64,000 bases of DNA from positions 14,365-78,364 of the forward strand of contig CAZAJF010000020.1 in NCBI GenBank assembly GCA_964485395.1, read 5' to 3'. The translations under genes were made by a program, and so were the position numbers. Numbering within the stretch: the first letter of the stretch is position 1; the number at the start of each line of letters is the position of its first letter. This stretch comes from JANNSO01 sp964485395 (lineage in GTDB: Bacteria > Spirochaetota > Spirochaetia > Treponematales > UBA12059). A model generated the notes under the pieces. It worked only from the letters and a program-made list of their open reading frames with translations. It was not told the DNA's origin and did no database searches. Below are positions 45,445 to 54,720 of this stretch, piece by piece.

Positions 45445-46137
45445 TCACTCGTGCCTGGGATCGAGATGCTTCGCCGCTTCGGCGAACCTGCCGTATACGC
45501 CCTTGGATTTCTCCAGCGCCTCGGCCGCGGGAACGCCTTTTTTTACGGCATCCATCATATTGCCGTAGTTGACGTACTCGTACCCGATGATCTCGCCGTT
45601 TTCATCCACGCCGATCCGGGTTACGTAACCTTCCACCATCTCAAGATAGCGGGGGCCCTTGGCTTTAGTGGAGTACATGGTGGCCGTCTGGCTGCGCATG
45701 CCCTTGCCCAGGTCCTCGAGGCCGGCGCCGATGGGAAGGCCTCCTTCGGAGAACGCGGTCTGGCTTCGGCCGTACACGATCTGCAGGAACAGTTCGCGCA
45801 TCGCCGTATTGATGGCGTCGCAGACGAGGTCGGTGTTGAGGGCTTCCAAAATAGTTTTGCCGGCAAGGATCTCCGCGGCCATCGCGGCGGAATGCGTCAT
45901 GCCCGAGCAGCCTATGGTCTCGACCAAGGCTTCCTCGATGATGCCCTCCTTGACATTGAGGGTAAGCTTGCAAGCCCCCTGTTGGGGAGCGCACCAACCC
46001 ACACCGTGCGTCAGGCCGGAAATGTCTTTTATTTCCTTGGCTTTAACCCATTTGCCTTCTTCCGGGATAGGTGCCGAGCCATGGTTCGCGCCTTTTGTCA
46101 GCACGCACATATGCTCCACTTCTGCTGAATACATCAT
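45445..46137 (-). CDS. NifU/IscU-like iron-sulfur scaffold protein (GGGtGRT partner)
   Basis: 230 aa. The IscU-fold region includes VGWCAPQQGACKLTLNV and ETIGCSGMTHSAAMAAEILAGKT; Cys in the second block and at WC fit cluster-ligand positions. The protein is longer than IscU, with its own C-terminal part (YVTRIGVDENGEIIGYEYVNYG). It is transcribed with the GGGtGRT gene from a strong promoter (46169-46197), with GGAGG 5-8 bases before tandem ATGs. A role in a dedicated Fe-S or metal-cofactor assembly path is inferred; the target is unknown. Confidence 0.88.
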   Translation of the reverse strand: MMYSAEVEHMCVLTKGANHGSAPIPEEGKWVKAKEIKDISGLTHGVGWCAPQQGACKLTLNVKEGIIEEALVETIGCSGMTHSAAMAAEILAGKTILEALNTDLVCDAINTAMRELFLQIVYGRSQTAFSEGGLPIGAGLEDLGKGMRSQTATMYSTKAKGPRYLEMVEGYVTRIGVDENGEIIGYEYVNYGNMMDAVKKGVPAAEALEKSKGVYGRFAEAAKHLDPRHE

Positions 46138-46168
46138 CAGTTTCCTCCATATCAGAGATTCTGAGGGA

Positions 46169-46197
46169 ACTATAAAACGTTATGCCGGTTTAGTCAA
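46169..46197 (-). promoter_or_regulatory. Sigma-70-type promoter of the NifU-like/GGGtGRT operon
   Basis: Minus strand: TTGACT (46192-46197), 17-base spacer and TATAGT (46169-46174), each 5 of 6 consensus. The start falls near 46162, about 25 bases before the start codon. Confidence 0.75.
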
Positions 46198-46238
46198 AGA
46201 GCTTGACCACGATGGAAGCCCTTGAGTACCATCGGAGC

Positions 46239-46721
46239 ATGAAACACGTTGTGGTTATCGTCGACGGAATGGGAGGCGGCCTGGGATCGCAGCTTGCGAC
46301 CGGGCTGCGCAAAAGCTTCGGCGACCGAGTCTTGATTATCGCCCTGGGCACGAACGCCAGCGCCACGGAGCGAATGCTCAAGGCAGGGGCCGACCGGGGC
46401 GCCAGCGGGGAAAACGCCATCAAGGTATCCATAGGCTTGGGAGATTACATAATGGGACCCATCGGTATCGCGATAGCCGACAGCATGATGGGCGAAGTAA
46501 GCCAGGCAATCGCCTCGGCCGTGCTGGCGGCTCGGGGGGAGCGCATCCTGCTGCCGGTGGAACAAAGCCATTTTACGCTGGTGGGCGTCGAGCGCAAGAG
46601 CACGGCCGCCCTCATCGCGGACGCCATCGGCATCCTGGACAAAAAACTCGGCAATGCGCTTGAGATTCCGGAAAGTCATGAAAATAAAAAAACAGATGCC
46701 GACGATCGTCATCCTCTATAA
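46239..46721 (+). CDS. DUF3842 protein
   Basis: 160 aa from MKHVVVIVDGMGGGLGSQL at 46239; an upstream ATG at 46212 in the same frame is possible. The nucleotide-binding-like loop DGMGGGLGSQ, then ALGTNASATERMLKAGADRGASGENAI and DYIMGPIGIAIADSMMGE match the DUF3842 family, which is found mostly in anaerobes. Function is unknown. It is divergent from the NifU-like/GGGtGRT pair and overlaps the downstream pseudouridine synthase. It might share control with the Fe-S pair, but that is only context. Confidence 0.85.
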   Translation: MKHVVVIVDGMGGGLGSQLATGLRKSFGDRVLIIALGTNASATERMLKAGADRGASGENAIKVSIGLGDYIMGPIGIAIADSMMGEVSQAIASAVLAARGERILLPVEQSHFTLVGVERKSTAALIADAIGILDKKLGNALEIPESHENKKTDADDRHPL

Positions 46722-47256
46722 CAAACCCAAGGGACTTGTTTCGTCACGGCGCGACGACCTTGGGCGGGAGACGGTTTACGAACGCCTGATTCCCAAGCTT
46801 CCACAGGAGTTGCGGAATTTGGAATGGCATACCGTCGGACGCCTGGACAAGGATACGACCGGGCTCCTGTTATTCACCAACGACGGCGCTTTCGTGCACC
46901 ACGCCACCGCGCCCGCTACCGGGCTTGCAAAACGCTACCGCGTACTGGCAAAGGGGCTGCTCACGGATGAGCAGCTGCGGGCTTTGTCCGAAGGCGTGGA
47001 TTTGACCGGAGGCCTGGGGCGCAGCGCGCCGGCGCGTGTCGTTCTAGTCGGCCATAATATAGGAACATCCTGGATTACGGTGGAAGTGCGCGAAGGCAAG
47101 AACCGCGAGGTGCGCCGCATGATGCTGGCGGTAGGAAGCCAAGCCATCAGGCTGCACCGCGAAGCCGTGGAAGGCCTTGAGCTGGACGTCGCAGAAGACT
47201 GCTGGCGCCAGCTCTGTGACGATGAAATCAGGAAAAAGCTCCGTTTCAATGGATAA
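46678..47256 (+). CDS. Pseudouridine synthase, RsuA/RluB/E/F family, no S4 domain
   Basis: 192 aa from ATG 46678 (GGAAAG just upstream); MPTIVILYNKPKG at 46696 is another possible start. VILYNKPKGLVSS, the catalytic VGRLDKDTTGLLLFTNDG with its Asp, and EVREGKNREVRRMMLAVG are the family signatures. The N-terminal S4 RNA-binding domain is absent, as in RluE, so it may act on 23S rRNA. The target uridine cannot be read from sequence. It overlaps DUF3842 by 44 bases. Confidence 0.93.
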   Translation: MKIKKQMPTIVILYNKPKGLVSSRRDDLGRETVYERLIPKLPQELRNLEWHTVGRLDKDTTGLLLFTNDGAFVHHATAPATGLAKRYRVLAKGLLTDEQLRALSEGVDLTGGLGRSAPARVVLVGHNIGTSWITVEVREGKNREVRRMMLAVGSQAIRLHREAVEGLELDVAEDCWRQLCDDEIRKKLRFNG

Positions 47257-47277
47257 TACATCCATTGAAACGATCCG

Positions 47278-48246
47278 CTAGAGCGAGAGATTCACTCCGG
47301 GCATGAAGCGGGCGCCTTCGCCGTACCTGGTAACGTTGACGAGGCCGATCTGCATGCCCCTGAGTAAACCGGTTACGTTTACGAGGCCAAGCTGCATGCC
47401 TGCGCACTTATCCGAAAGATTGACGATGCCTATCTGCGAGCCGTGAACCGTCTTGGCAAAATTGAGTACCAAGTTGGCTTGTATGAATCTAGCCTCGTCC
47501 GCAAAACCCAGCAAGCCCATCTGCACGCCGCTCATGACGCCGGAAACGCGGTTGATGAGGCCGAAATCGAATCCGGACACGCCGACGTTATCGCTGTAGA
47601 CCAAGGCAAGCCTGAAGCCCTTTATGGCTGTCTTGGCGGGAACCAATTGCATAGGCGCCCAAATGGAAAACTGGACGGGAAAGGATTTCCTGTCCGGCAG
47701 GGGGGCGAAAACGTTACCCGTCTGCGCCGGAAGCGAAATGGCCAGCCGAGGCCCGGACTTGGAGGCGCGCGCGCTCGTCGCCAGGGACCGGGCCTGCTGC
47801 CCGAGACTCGAGAGCATCAGCGCGAAATCCGCGAAAAGGTCCTCGGAAACACCGATTACCGTCGCGCTCGACGTATCTATCATGCGCAAGGACAAAACGC
47901 AGCGGCCATCCTCGTATCGGCTGACGGATCCTCCCACGACGACATCCGCGGACAGCTGCTTGCCAACGCTTTTCTGGGATTCTGCGTCGGCGGCCGCGCT
48001 CATTGAAAATTCTATTTCGCCCAGCAAGGCGTCGCGGGCCGTGCGGTCGATAACCGTAAACGAGTTCGTGGCGAAGATGGCGGCGGTAAGGCCGTCCACG
48101 ATTCCCAGCATTTCTTCGTTGCTCACGTCCTTCACGCGCAGGTCGAGCACGGAAAGCACCGGCTTTTGAGATTGGGCGGCGACCCCCGCGACGCAGGCGA
48201 TCAGCAGCAGGGCCGCAGCGAGGCTGCGCGCACGTTGAATTTTCAT
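47278..48246 (-). CDS. Exported protein with CsgG/FlgO-like N-domain and LA_2272-type surface repeats
   Basis: 322 aa from ATG 48246, which has GGAGG 6 bases upstream; the longer frame to 48396 overlaps the sigma gene. MKIQRARSLAAALLLIACVAGVAAQ is a signal peptide. Residues about 28-170 resemble the CsgG/FlgO-type domain (VLSVLDLRVKDVSNEEM, VVVGGSVSRYEDG). The C-terminal part is a run of short repeats of the type GxQxGLVNVxG (MQLGLVNVTGLLRG, MQIGLVNVTRYG), known from spirochaete 'LA_2272' surface-repeat proteins and likely to form a beta-solenoid or barrel. It is probably outer-membrane or periplasmic. Function is unknown. Confidence 0.82.
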   Translation of the reverse strand: MKIQRARSLAAALLLIACVAGVAAQSQKPVLSVLDLRVKDVSNEEMLGIVDGLTAAIFATNSFTVIDRTARDALLGEIEFSMSAAADAESQKSVGKQLSADVVVGGSVSRYEDGRCVLSLRMIDTSSATVIGVSEDLFADFALMLSSLGQQARSLATSARASKSGPRLAISLPAQTGNVFAPLPDRKSFPVQFSIWAPMQLVPAKTAIKGFRLALVYSDNVGVSGFDFGLINRVSGVMSGVQMGLLGFADEARFIQANLVLNFAKTVHGSQIGIVNLSDKCAGMQLGLVNVTGLLRGMQIGLVNVTRYGEGARFMPGVNLSL

Positions 48247-48358
48247 ATATCCTCCAAAACCTTTAGACGGAAGTATACAGCAGATCGACTTGTTTTTCAG
48301 CCGAAAAAGCTGTTTTATGCCGGAAGCGTTATATTTTTGCAACATCATGCCCGTGCGG

Positions 48359-49270
48359 CTAGGCTCCCGCCGCGGTGTCGAGGAACGACTGGACATCGGA
48401 TCGGCCCAGGATGGCCCGCACCTTTTTGGAGAAATCGGGGGATTCCTGCAGCGGGTGCGCGCGGTAAAGGTCTACCCAGCCGTCGTTCATGGCATAGTCC
48501 AGCTTGGCGCGGGTATCCACAAGGATTTCCCGTATCGCCGGAGCATCCGGCGTATTGAACACCAGCTTGAGCGGGTCTACGTAACCGTTCCGGAGGCACT
48601 GGGGCACGCAACGCTCGCAGGTGCACGGCTTGCCCGGATTTATGAGGCTGCAATGGTCGTTGAGAAAATTGAACAGCTTGTTCCTGGAACGGGAGAGCAT
48701 CTTCCTGTAATTTTCCTGGCTTGTTTCCATGATCTCCGCGGCGACCTTGCCGCTGACGCCCAGGATGTGGCCGAGGATAAACACTATCCTTTGCCTCCGG
48801 TTGAGGCAAAGCAGCATTCCAAGCATGCATTTTACCATGATTTCCTTGACGATGAGGGATTGGTCCGCGGGCATGTCTTTCGGGTCCATCGTGTCCGCCT
48901 CGAATCGCCTGTTGAGCTCCTCGTCGTCCAAAGCTGCCGTCTTGATGTATTTTTCATGATACTTTTCGGTATTGGATTTTTTCATGCTGAGTACGTGATT
49001 AACCGCTATGCGGTAGAGCCAGGTTCCGAAACGGCTGTCTCCCTTGAAGGTGGAAAGCTTCATGACGGACTTGAGGATTATTTCCTGGCTCAAGTCCTCG
49101 GCTTCGTGAAAATCCGGAATCATCCGCAGCACGATGTTGAAAACCAGAGGCTGATGGATTTTTATCAGGTTTTCGATGGCCTGAGTATCGCCTTGCTGAG
49201 CCTTGGAGACAAGAATTTTCTCGAAGTCCTCGTCGATATTATCAAGGGAACTGGTAAGTCGTGCCGGCAT
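48359..49270 (-). CDS. RNA polymerase sigma factor, ECF-like with C-terminal extension
   Basis: 303 aa from ATG 49270, with GAGGAG upstream. Sigma region 2 spans about 20-95 (DFHEAEDLSQEIILKSVMKL, FGTWLYRIAVNHV); region 4 lies around 150-195 (LGVSGKVAAEIMETSQENYRKMLSRSRNKL). A tail of about 110 residues follows, opening with CSLINPGKPCTCERCVPQC, a cysteine-rich motif seen in a subgroup of sigma factors and possibly metal-binding. No anti-sigma gene is adjacent, so the tail may take over that role. The next gene down, 113 bases away, is the exported surface-repeat protein. Confidence 0.88.
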   Translation of the reverse strand: MPARLTSSLDNIDEDFEKILVSKAQQGDTQAIENLIKIHQPLVFNIVLRMIPDFHEAEDLSQEIILKSVMKLSTFKGDSRFGTWLYRIAVNHVLSMKKSNTEKYHEKYIKTAALDDEELNRRFEADTMDPKDMPADQSLIVKEIMVKCMLGMLLCLNRRQRIVFILGHILGVSGKVAAEIMETSQENYRKMLSRSRNKLFNFLNDHCSLINPGKPCTCERCVPQCLRNGYVDPLKLVFNTPDAPAIREILVDTRAKLDYAMNDGWVDLYRAHPLQESPDFSKKVRAILGRSDVQSFLDTAAGA

Positions 49271-49341
49271 GGAATACTCCTCGCATCCGTATCCTGATTT
49301 ATTTACCGGCATCTGTCAAGACTTTGGGCAAAGCCGCTCGA

Positions 49342-51819
49342 TTACCGAAAGCTCCAATGGAGATTCCTGAGTACCAGGGCTGATTCGAGGGTTTCCGCAA
49401 GCTGTTCAGGCGAAGCTTTGGAATCCGCCGGGAGGAACGGCACTCGCACGGTCTCGCCGGGCAGGAGGGTAAAGCCCGAGTCCTTGAAGCGTCCTTTGAT
49501 TCCCGAGGCCTCCGGCGCCACGAAAAACGCGGGAGCCTCGCAGCGAAGGACGAGAGTAACGACGGATTCTACTGTTAGCAGTTGGGCTGTAAGCCGGGGA
49601 TCATGGATGGAGCATCGCTTGGGTTCCGTCCTGAAACAATCCGCCGAAAGTTCCAGAACCCCGTCCGTCCACCTGGCGGCGATAAAAGTCTCGTCGGCAT
49701 TTCCTGCAAGCGTTTCCAGGGAAGCGCTCCATAGGCAGGTGGACGAATCCGCGCCGATCGGGGCTTCGAGCCGCTCCGTGGCGATTACGTTTCCGCCAAA
49801 ATCCATCACGGACACCGTGAGCCTGCCGGAGAGGGCCTGGAGCCCGTCGTTCATGCCCACGGCGCTTATGGCTCCGTCCTTGATTACGAGCGCCAGCCTT
49901 TGCCTCGCGTAAAAACGCGCCGCCTCGTAATGGAGCAGTTTCCAGGAGGCATCGTACTCGAGGCTCGACCAGCTTGAAACCGGCCAGACGTCATTCAACT
50001 GCCAGTAGAGCGTACCCATGCATTCGGGACGCAGCGACCGCCAATAATCCACGGCCGTGCGTATGGCCAAGGCCTGCTGCACCTGGGAAAGGTACAGGCT
50101 GGCGGAAAAGCCTGAAGGCATGCGGAAGTAGCGGGCCATGGTCTCGAGCATGAGGCTGTTGCCGCGCGGATGCCGCTGATGGTGCTCCATGACCGGTGAA
50201 GTTATATTCCATTCGCTTTCCGACGCGAAAGACGCCACGGTGGACAGCGACGGGAAGCTTTGGAAACCGAACTCCGAGCAGAAGCGCGGCTTAACGTCCA
50301 GGTAGGAGGAAAAAGGCTTGCCTTCATGCCACACCGTCCAGTAGTGCATGTCTCCCCGGCCGCCCACGTGCCAGTTGTCGGAAAAATCGTCGGGCCCCGC
50401 CGAAGGCGAACTGGGCCACCAGGCATGGTCGGGATCGAGCTCCCGGACCAGCCTGCCTACCGTTCCCTCGGTAAGCCTGTCGTAATCCGCGATATACCGA
50501 GCCGGACTGGCCTTCGATTCCTCGAACCAGGTGATGGCTCCCAGGGCTTCGTTGTTTCCGCACCAGAGGCCCAGGCAGGCGTGGGAGGACAGCCTGGCCA
50601 CCTGATACCTGACCTCGGTTTCCACGAGCCGCAGAAACTCCTTGCCGCTCGGATACAAGGCGCAGGAAAACATGAAGTCCTGCCATATCAGCAAGCCTTT
50701 TTCGTCGCAGAGATCGTAAAAGTCATCGGACTCGTAGCGGCCTCCGCCCCATACGCGCAGGCAATTCATGTTGGCTTCCGCGGCGGCGGACAGCAGCTTG
50801 TCCAGGCGGTCGCGGGTGCGCCGCGAAGGCAGGCTGTCGGCGGGAATCCAGTTGGCGCCTTTGGCGAACACATCCCTTCCGTTTACCCTAAAAAACATGC
50901 TCTTGCCGGCGGAGTCCTCTTCCGCCACCACGAGCAGTTCCCTAAAACCGATGCGCCTCGAGAGGACATCGCCGCGACCTTCGGAACCGCGAGCCCTAAC
51001 AGTCAGGTTATATAATATTTGCTCCCCGTAGCCGGCCGGCCACCAGAGCGCCGGATTTTCCACGTTGAGCCGGATGTCCACCGTCGACGTCCCTGCCTCA
51101 AGCCGTACGGTCTTTTCCGTGGCCGATCCCGCGATTTCGGCGGACAGGCTGACGTCACCGGCTTTCGCCGCCTGAAGTTCCACCGTGGCGATTACAACCC
51201 ACGATTCGCCCAGGCGCTTGGCCGATGCGCGCAGGGATAGTATTCGCACGCCGTCGACTCCCGACAGCCGGAGCCCGTCGTAGATGCCTCCGGTCATAAT
51301 GCAAGGACCCCAATCCCATCCCGCCATGCACTGCTCCTTGCGCAGGAGGTTCCTGTGCGGCGAGTGGACGGGATAGACGGAGCACGGTATGGGATACTTC
51401 AGCGCGGCCGCTGCCTCGGCGGCTTTGTTCTCGGGGGAGTGAATCAGTATTTCGAGACGGTTGACGCCCGGGAGGAGCGCGTCGCCGGGATTGACGCGAA
51501 AACCTGCGAACATGGTTTCGTTGGCCCCGATGAGGCGGTCGTTCAGCCTGATATCGGCGACGGTGTCCAAAACGTCGATTTCAAGGGAAATGAGTTCGAG
51601 TTTCGTGAATTCTTCGGTAACGGAAAAATCGCGGTACAAGAGCCAGTCTTCGCGGCCCACCCACTGCGCCTTCAATTCGTCCGTTCCGAAATAAGGGTCA
51701 GTAACTTCGCCGGAGGCGATAAGCGCCGAAACGATGTCTCCGGGTATGGCAATGGGCCTGTCGCTTGAATCGCTTACTCGGCGCAAAGTCCAGGCGCCGG
51801 CCAGATCGAGGGTTTCCAT
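49342..51819 (-). CDS. Beta-mannosidase, glycoside hydrolase family 2
   Basis: 825 aa, the usual length. An N-terminal sugar-binding jelly roll (LAGAWTLRRVSD) and immunoglobulin-like domain are followed by the TIM barrel. LGLWCGNNE near residue 421 holds the acid/base Glu and PRFCSEFGFQS near 516 the nucleophile Glu, both of the mannosidase variety. VWGGGRYESDDFYDLCDEKGLLIWQDF is the typical GH2 loop. There is no signal peptide, so it hydrolyses imported beta-mannosides, for example from plant mannans or N-glycan cores. The stop of the oxidoreductase below lies 1 base from its start, so the two are linked. Confidence 0.95.
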   Translation of the reverse strand: METLDLAGAWTLRRVSDSSDRPIAIPGDIVSALIASGEVTDPYFGTDELKAQWVGREDWLLYRDFSVTEEFTKLELISLEIDVLDTVADIRLNDRLIGANETMFAGFRVNPGDALLPGVNRLEILIHSPENKAAEAAAALKYPIPCSVYPVHSPHRNLLRKEQCMAGWDWGPCIMTGGIYDGLRLSGVDGVRILSLRASAKRLGESWVVIATVELQAAKAGDVSLSAEIAGSATEKTVRLEAGTSTVDIRLNVENPALWWPAGYGEQILYNLTVRARGSEGRGDVLSRRIGFRELLVVAEEDSAGKSMFFRVNGRDVFAKGANWIPADSLPSRRTRDRLDKLLSAAAEANMNCLRVWGGGRYESDDFYDLCDEKGLLIWQDFMFSCALYPSGKEFLRLVETEVRYQVARLSSHACLGLWCGNNEALGAITWFEESKASPARYIADYDRLTEGTVGRLVRELDPDHAWWPSSPSAGPDDFSDNWHVGGRGDMHYWTVWHEGKPFSSYLDVKPRFCSEFGFQSFPSLSTVASFASESEWNITSPVMEHHQRHPRGNSLMLETMARYFRMPSGFSASLYLSQVQQALAIRTAVDYWRSLRPECMGTLYWQLNDVWPVSSWSSLEYDASWKLLHYEAARFYARQRLALVIKDGAISAVGMNDGLQALSGRLTVSVMDFGGNVIATERLEAPIGADSSTCLWSASLETLAGNADETFIAARWTDGVLELSADCFRTEPKRCSIHDPRLTAQLLTVESVVTLVLRCEAPAFFVAPEASGIKGRFKDSGFTLLPGETVRVPFLPADSKASPEQLAETLESALVLRNLHWSFR

Positions 51820-51820
51820 G

Positions 51821-52885
51821 CTAGCGGTGAGCGCGGTCCACGGGACAGTTCCTGCCGTCCTCGCGGTAATGGCAGCCGGGGGAGCAGCGCGCGCACTCGT
51901 TGACCGGCTGGCCTATGATCGCCTTGTTCACCCACGCGGGATCCGCGAGAAGCCCCCGGCCCACGGCCACGAGATCGACGAGGTCGTTGTCCAGGAGATA
52001 GGCGGCCTGCGAAGGTTTCGTAATGCCGTTGACGCAGGCGACGGGCAGCCTTACCTTCTTGCGCAAGGCGCAGCCCATCCACGCGATGGGAGGCAGGGGA
52101 AAGCCGGCCGGTGCCTTTATGGCATCGGCTCCGCTGCCGTCCGCGCCGATGCCGGCCGATACGTTCAAAAAGTCCACGCCGGCCTCCTGCAGCCTGTCTG
52201 CCAGGTATGCATCCTCGAGAAAGGCCGGATCGTTGACGCCAAGGCGATAGCCGATAATAAAATCTTTACCGACGGCCGACCTTATTTCGCGGGCTACGTC
52301 CAGGGAGAGCTTGATTCTGCCGTCCAGCGTCGCTCCATAGGCGTCGCTTCGCCTGTTGCTTTCGGACGAGGTGAATTGATTCAATAGATAACCGTGGGCG
52401 CCGTGAATCTCCACGCCGTCCAAGCCGGCCTGCCTTGCTCGCACCGCCGCGCGGACGAAGTCCGCCTTTACCTGCTCGATCTGGTCCATGCCCAGCGCGT
52501 GCACGTGCTTGTCTCCGTCACTGGAGGCCGAGGCCGAAAAACGCTCCGGCCCGACGGCTTTGGCGCCCGCATGAACGAGTTGCACGGTGACCAGGGCGTT
52601 TTCCTTGCGGCAGGCTTTCGCGATGCCGCTGAATTGGTCCAGATGCGCGTCCGACCACAAGCCCAATTCGGTGGGATTGAGCCTGGCTGCCTTGGTGATG
52701 GCAGTAGCCTCCACCACGATGAGGCCTACCCCGCCCCGTGCCCGGCGGCCGTAATGCTCCGCGCGGCTTACGGTTTCCTTGCCTTCGCCGTCCGCCCAAT
52801 TGAAGCACACCATGGGCGGCATGATAATTCTGTTACGAAGGGTTTTCCTGTTGATCGTCAAGGGAGCGTTTATCTTTACGGCCAT
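51821..52885 (-). CDS. NADH:flavin oxidoreductase, old yellow enzyme family
   Basis: 354 aa from ATG 52885, with GAGGAAA 6 bases upstream. FMN-barrel motifs: LRNRIIMPPMVCF, QLVHAGAKA, EIHGAHGYLLNQFTSS, and DLVAVGRGLLADP near the end. The C-terminal CARCSPGCHYREDGRNC adds Cys ligands as in the larger dienoyl-CoA or trimethylamine dehydrogenase relatives, although the protein stops there. Substrate is unknown (enals, quinones or enoates are typical). It lies immediately upstream of the beta-mannosidase gene on the same strand. Confidence 0.92.
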   Translation of the reverse strand: MAVKINAPLTINRKTLRNRIIMPPMVCFNWADGEGKETVSRAEHYGRRARGGVGLIVVEATAITKAARLNPTELGLWSDAHLDQFSGIAKACRKENALVTVQLVHAGAKAVGPERFSASASSDGDKHVHALGMDQIEQVKADFVRAAVRARQAGLDGVEIHGAHGYLLNQFTSSESNRRSDAYGATLDGRIKLSLDVAREIRSAVGKDFIIGYRLGVNDPAFLEDAYLADRLQEAGVDFLNVSAGIGADGSGADAIKAPAGFPLPPIAWMGCALRKKVRLPVACVNGITKPSQAAYLLDNDLVDLVAVGRGLLADPAWVNKAIIGQPVNECARCSPGCHYREDGRNCPVDRAHR

Positions 52886-52969
52886 AATTTTCCTCGTTAC
52901 CGGAATCTTGGCTTCATTGCGCCGCTCTGTCAATACCGCGGGCGTATCGACAAGGCGGCTCCAGTGCTT

Positions 52970-54454
52970 TCAGGCAGGCTTGAAGCGCTCGAGCAAGTGC
53001 AGCGCGCCGGATACAGCGGAACCATCGGATTCGTCCTTTCGGTAAAATTCGCCCAATTCCTTGTGAAAAACGTAATCCTCGCCCCAGGCTTTGTAATTCT
53101 GCACGATTTCGCACACAGCCCTGCCCACGTAGCGCGCCTCGGCATCGGTCATCGTAGGATGCAGCGACACGCGAACCCAGCCGGGTTTGTCGGTAAGGTC
53201 GCCCGAGTCGATCATGTCGGTAATCCTGCAGGATGTAGCCTGGTTTATCTTGAAGAGAATATGCCCGTACGTCCCGGCGCAGCTGCACCCGCCGCGAGTC
53301 TGTATTCCGTAACGGTCGTTCAGGAGCTTGACGACCAGGTTATGGTGCGTTCCCGGCGTAAAGAGCGAAATGATTCCGAGTCTATCCAGGTTCTGAGGCT
53401 CAAGGAGAAAAACCCTGTCGTCCTTCGAGAGTTCGGCGAGAAATATTTTCTTCAGTTCTTTTTCGCGGTCGAGGATGTTTTTCGTACCCATCTCGTCCTT
53501 TATCTTGATGGCGAGCGCCGTGCGGATGGCCTGGAGAAATCCCGGCGTACCGCCATCCTCGCGCGCCTCTATCTCGTCGACGTACGCATGCGTGCCGAAG
53601 GGAGTCGTCCACTTTACGGTGCCGCCGCCCGGCTGGTCGGGCACGTCGATGGTGTACAGCTTGTTGGAGAGCACGAGCACGCCCGAGGTCCCCGGTCCGC
53701 CCAGGAATTTATGGGGCGAGAACGTAATGGCGTCCAGGCGCTCTTCGGGATTTTCCGGATGCATGTTTATATCGACATAGGGGGCGGACGCCGCGAAATC
53801 GATAAAGCACAGCCCGCCGTATTTATGCATGAGCGCGGCCATTTCATGATACGGGGTAATTATTCCGGTAACGTTGGAGCAGGCGGAAAAAGCCCCGATG
53901 AGGCGGGATCTGCCGATATTTTCCTTGAGAATGCTCTCGAGGGAGTATAAGTCGGGTAAGCCGGTTTTAGCGTCGCGCTGGATAAGTACTACGTCGGCGT
54001 CGCATTCTTCCCAGGTTATCTGATTGGAGTGATGCTCGAGGTGGGTAACGATCACGAGCGGCCGTTGCTTCTCGTCCCGGCAGACGCCCGTGCATCCGGC
54101 CGGCACGCGGAGTCCAAGCATGCGCTGAAGCTTGTTGATGGCGGCGGTCATGCCAGAGCCGGAAAACAGGAGCGAATCCGTGGAGGAAGCGCCAACGTGT
54201 TTTTTGATGATGTCGCGGGCCTCGTGATACGCATGCGTCATGGCCGTGCCCGTGTAGGTCGTCTCCGTATGGGTATTCGCCACGAGCGGCCCGATCTCTC
54301 CCAGCATAAAGTCTTCAAGCGGCCGGTAAAGCCGGCCTGAGGCTGTCCAATCCGCATAGACGATGGGGCGTACGGTTCCGTCCGACAACGGCATCGTTGC
54401 ATCTATTCCAACGATATTCGAGCGAAACCTGGAAAAATGTTCTTCAAGCGACAC
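52970..54454 (-). CDS. Class V aminotransferase / cysteine desulfurase-like enzyme
   Basis: 494 aa from GTG 54454, chosen for GGGAGG 5 bases upstream; an open frame reaches 54511. PLP-binding motifs: VTHLEHHSNQITWEE, FIDFAASAPYVDIN with the ring Asp, and TFSPHKFLGGPGTSG with the Schiff-base Lys. A catalytic Cys is plausible in GGCSCAGTYGH, where SufS/CsdA-type desulfurases carry theirs in a loop. The family is wide (selenocysteine lyase, desulfurase, isopenicillin epimerase), so the substrate is uncertain. It is divergent from the SDR gene. Confidence 0.88.
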   Translation of the reverse strand: MSLEEHFSRFRSNIVGIDATMPLSDGTVRPIVYADWTASGRLYRPLEDFMLGEIGPLVANTHTETTYTGTAMTHAYHEARDIIKKHVGASSTDSLLFSGSGMTAAINKLQRMLGLRVPAGCTGVCRDEKQRPLVIVTHLEHHSNQITWEECDADVVLIQRDAKTGLPDLYSLESILKENIGRSRLIGAFSACSNVTGIITPYHEMAALMHKYGGLCFIDFAASAPYVDINMHPENPEERLDAITFSPHKFLGGPGTSGVLVLSNKLYTIDVPDQPGGGTVKWTTPFGTHAYVDEIEAREDGGTPGFLQAIRTALAIKIKDEMGTKNILDREKELKKIFLAELSKDDRVFLLEPQNLDRLGIISLFTPGTHHNLVVKLLNDRYGIQTRGGCSCAGTYGHILFKINQATSCRITDMIDSGDLTDKPGWVRVSLHPTMTDAEARYVGRAVCEIVQNYKAWGEDYVFHKELGEFYRKDESDGSAVSGALHLLERFKPA

Positions 54455-54578
54455 GAGAGCCTCCCGTTTGACGATATTAAAACCGTATAGCAGACGCACA
54501 ACGAGAAACAAACAAGTTTTCCGTTGTGCTTTTGATGCTTTATTTTCACTATATAGCGTAAAGTCGATAAATTCTACA

Positions 54579-54644
54579 GGTCAGCTTCAACCGCCTTCGA
54601 CGGCTAAAGCTGACCGAAATTCAATTCGCGGGCGAATTGAATTT
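54579..54644. repeat. Tandem hairpins upstream of the SDR gene, second one a perfect AAATTCAATTCGC palindrome (copy 4)
   Basis: GGTCAGCTT (54579-54587) pairs with AAGCTGACC (54607-54615). Next comes AAATTCAATTCGC-GG-GCGAATTGAATTT (54617-54644), 13-bp perfect arms, and three more T. It is the same palindrome as at 26040-26068. Here it lies between two divergent genes, not after a stop codon, so it may end read-through on the plus strand or be a mobile repeat. Confidence 0.7.
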
Positions 54645-54720
54645 TTTACGGTGCGATTTACGTTTTCAGAGCGCCGCGCTATACTGTCGCTTGCGAAAGC
54701 AAAAAGGGAGACCATGGATC

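Noticed and set aside
52394..53950. Plus-strand open frame of 518 codons
   Set aside because: Runs antisense across two well-supported genes (flavin oxidoreductase and class V aminotransferase).
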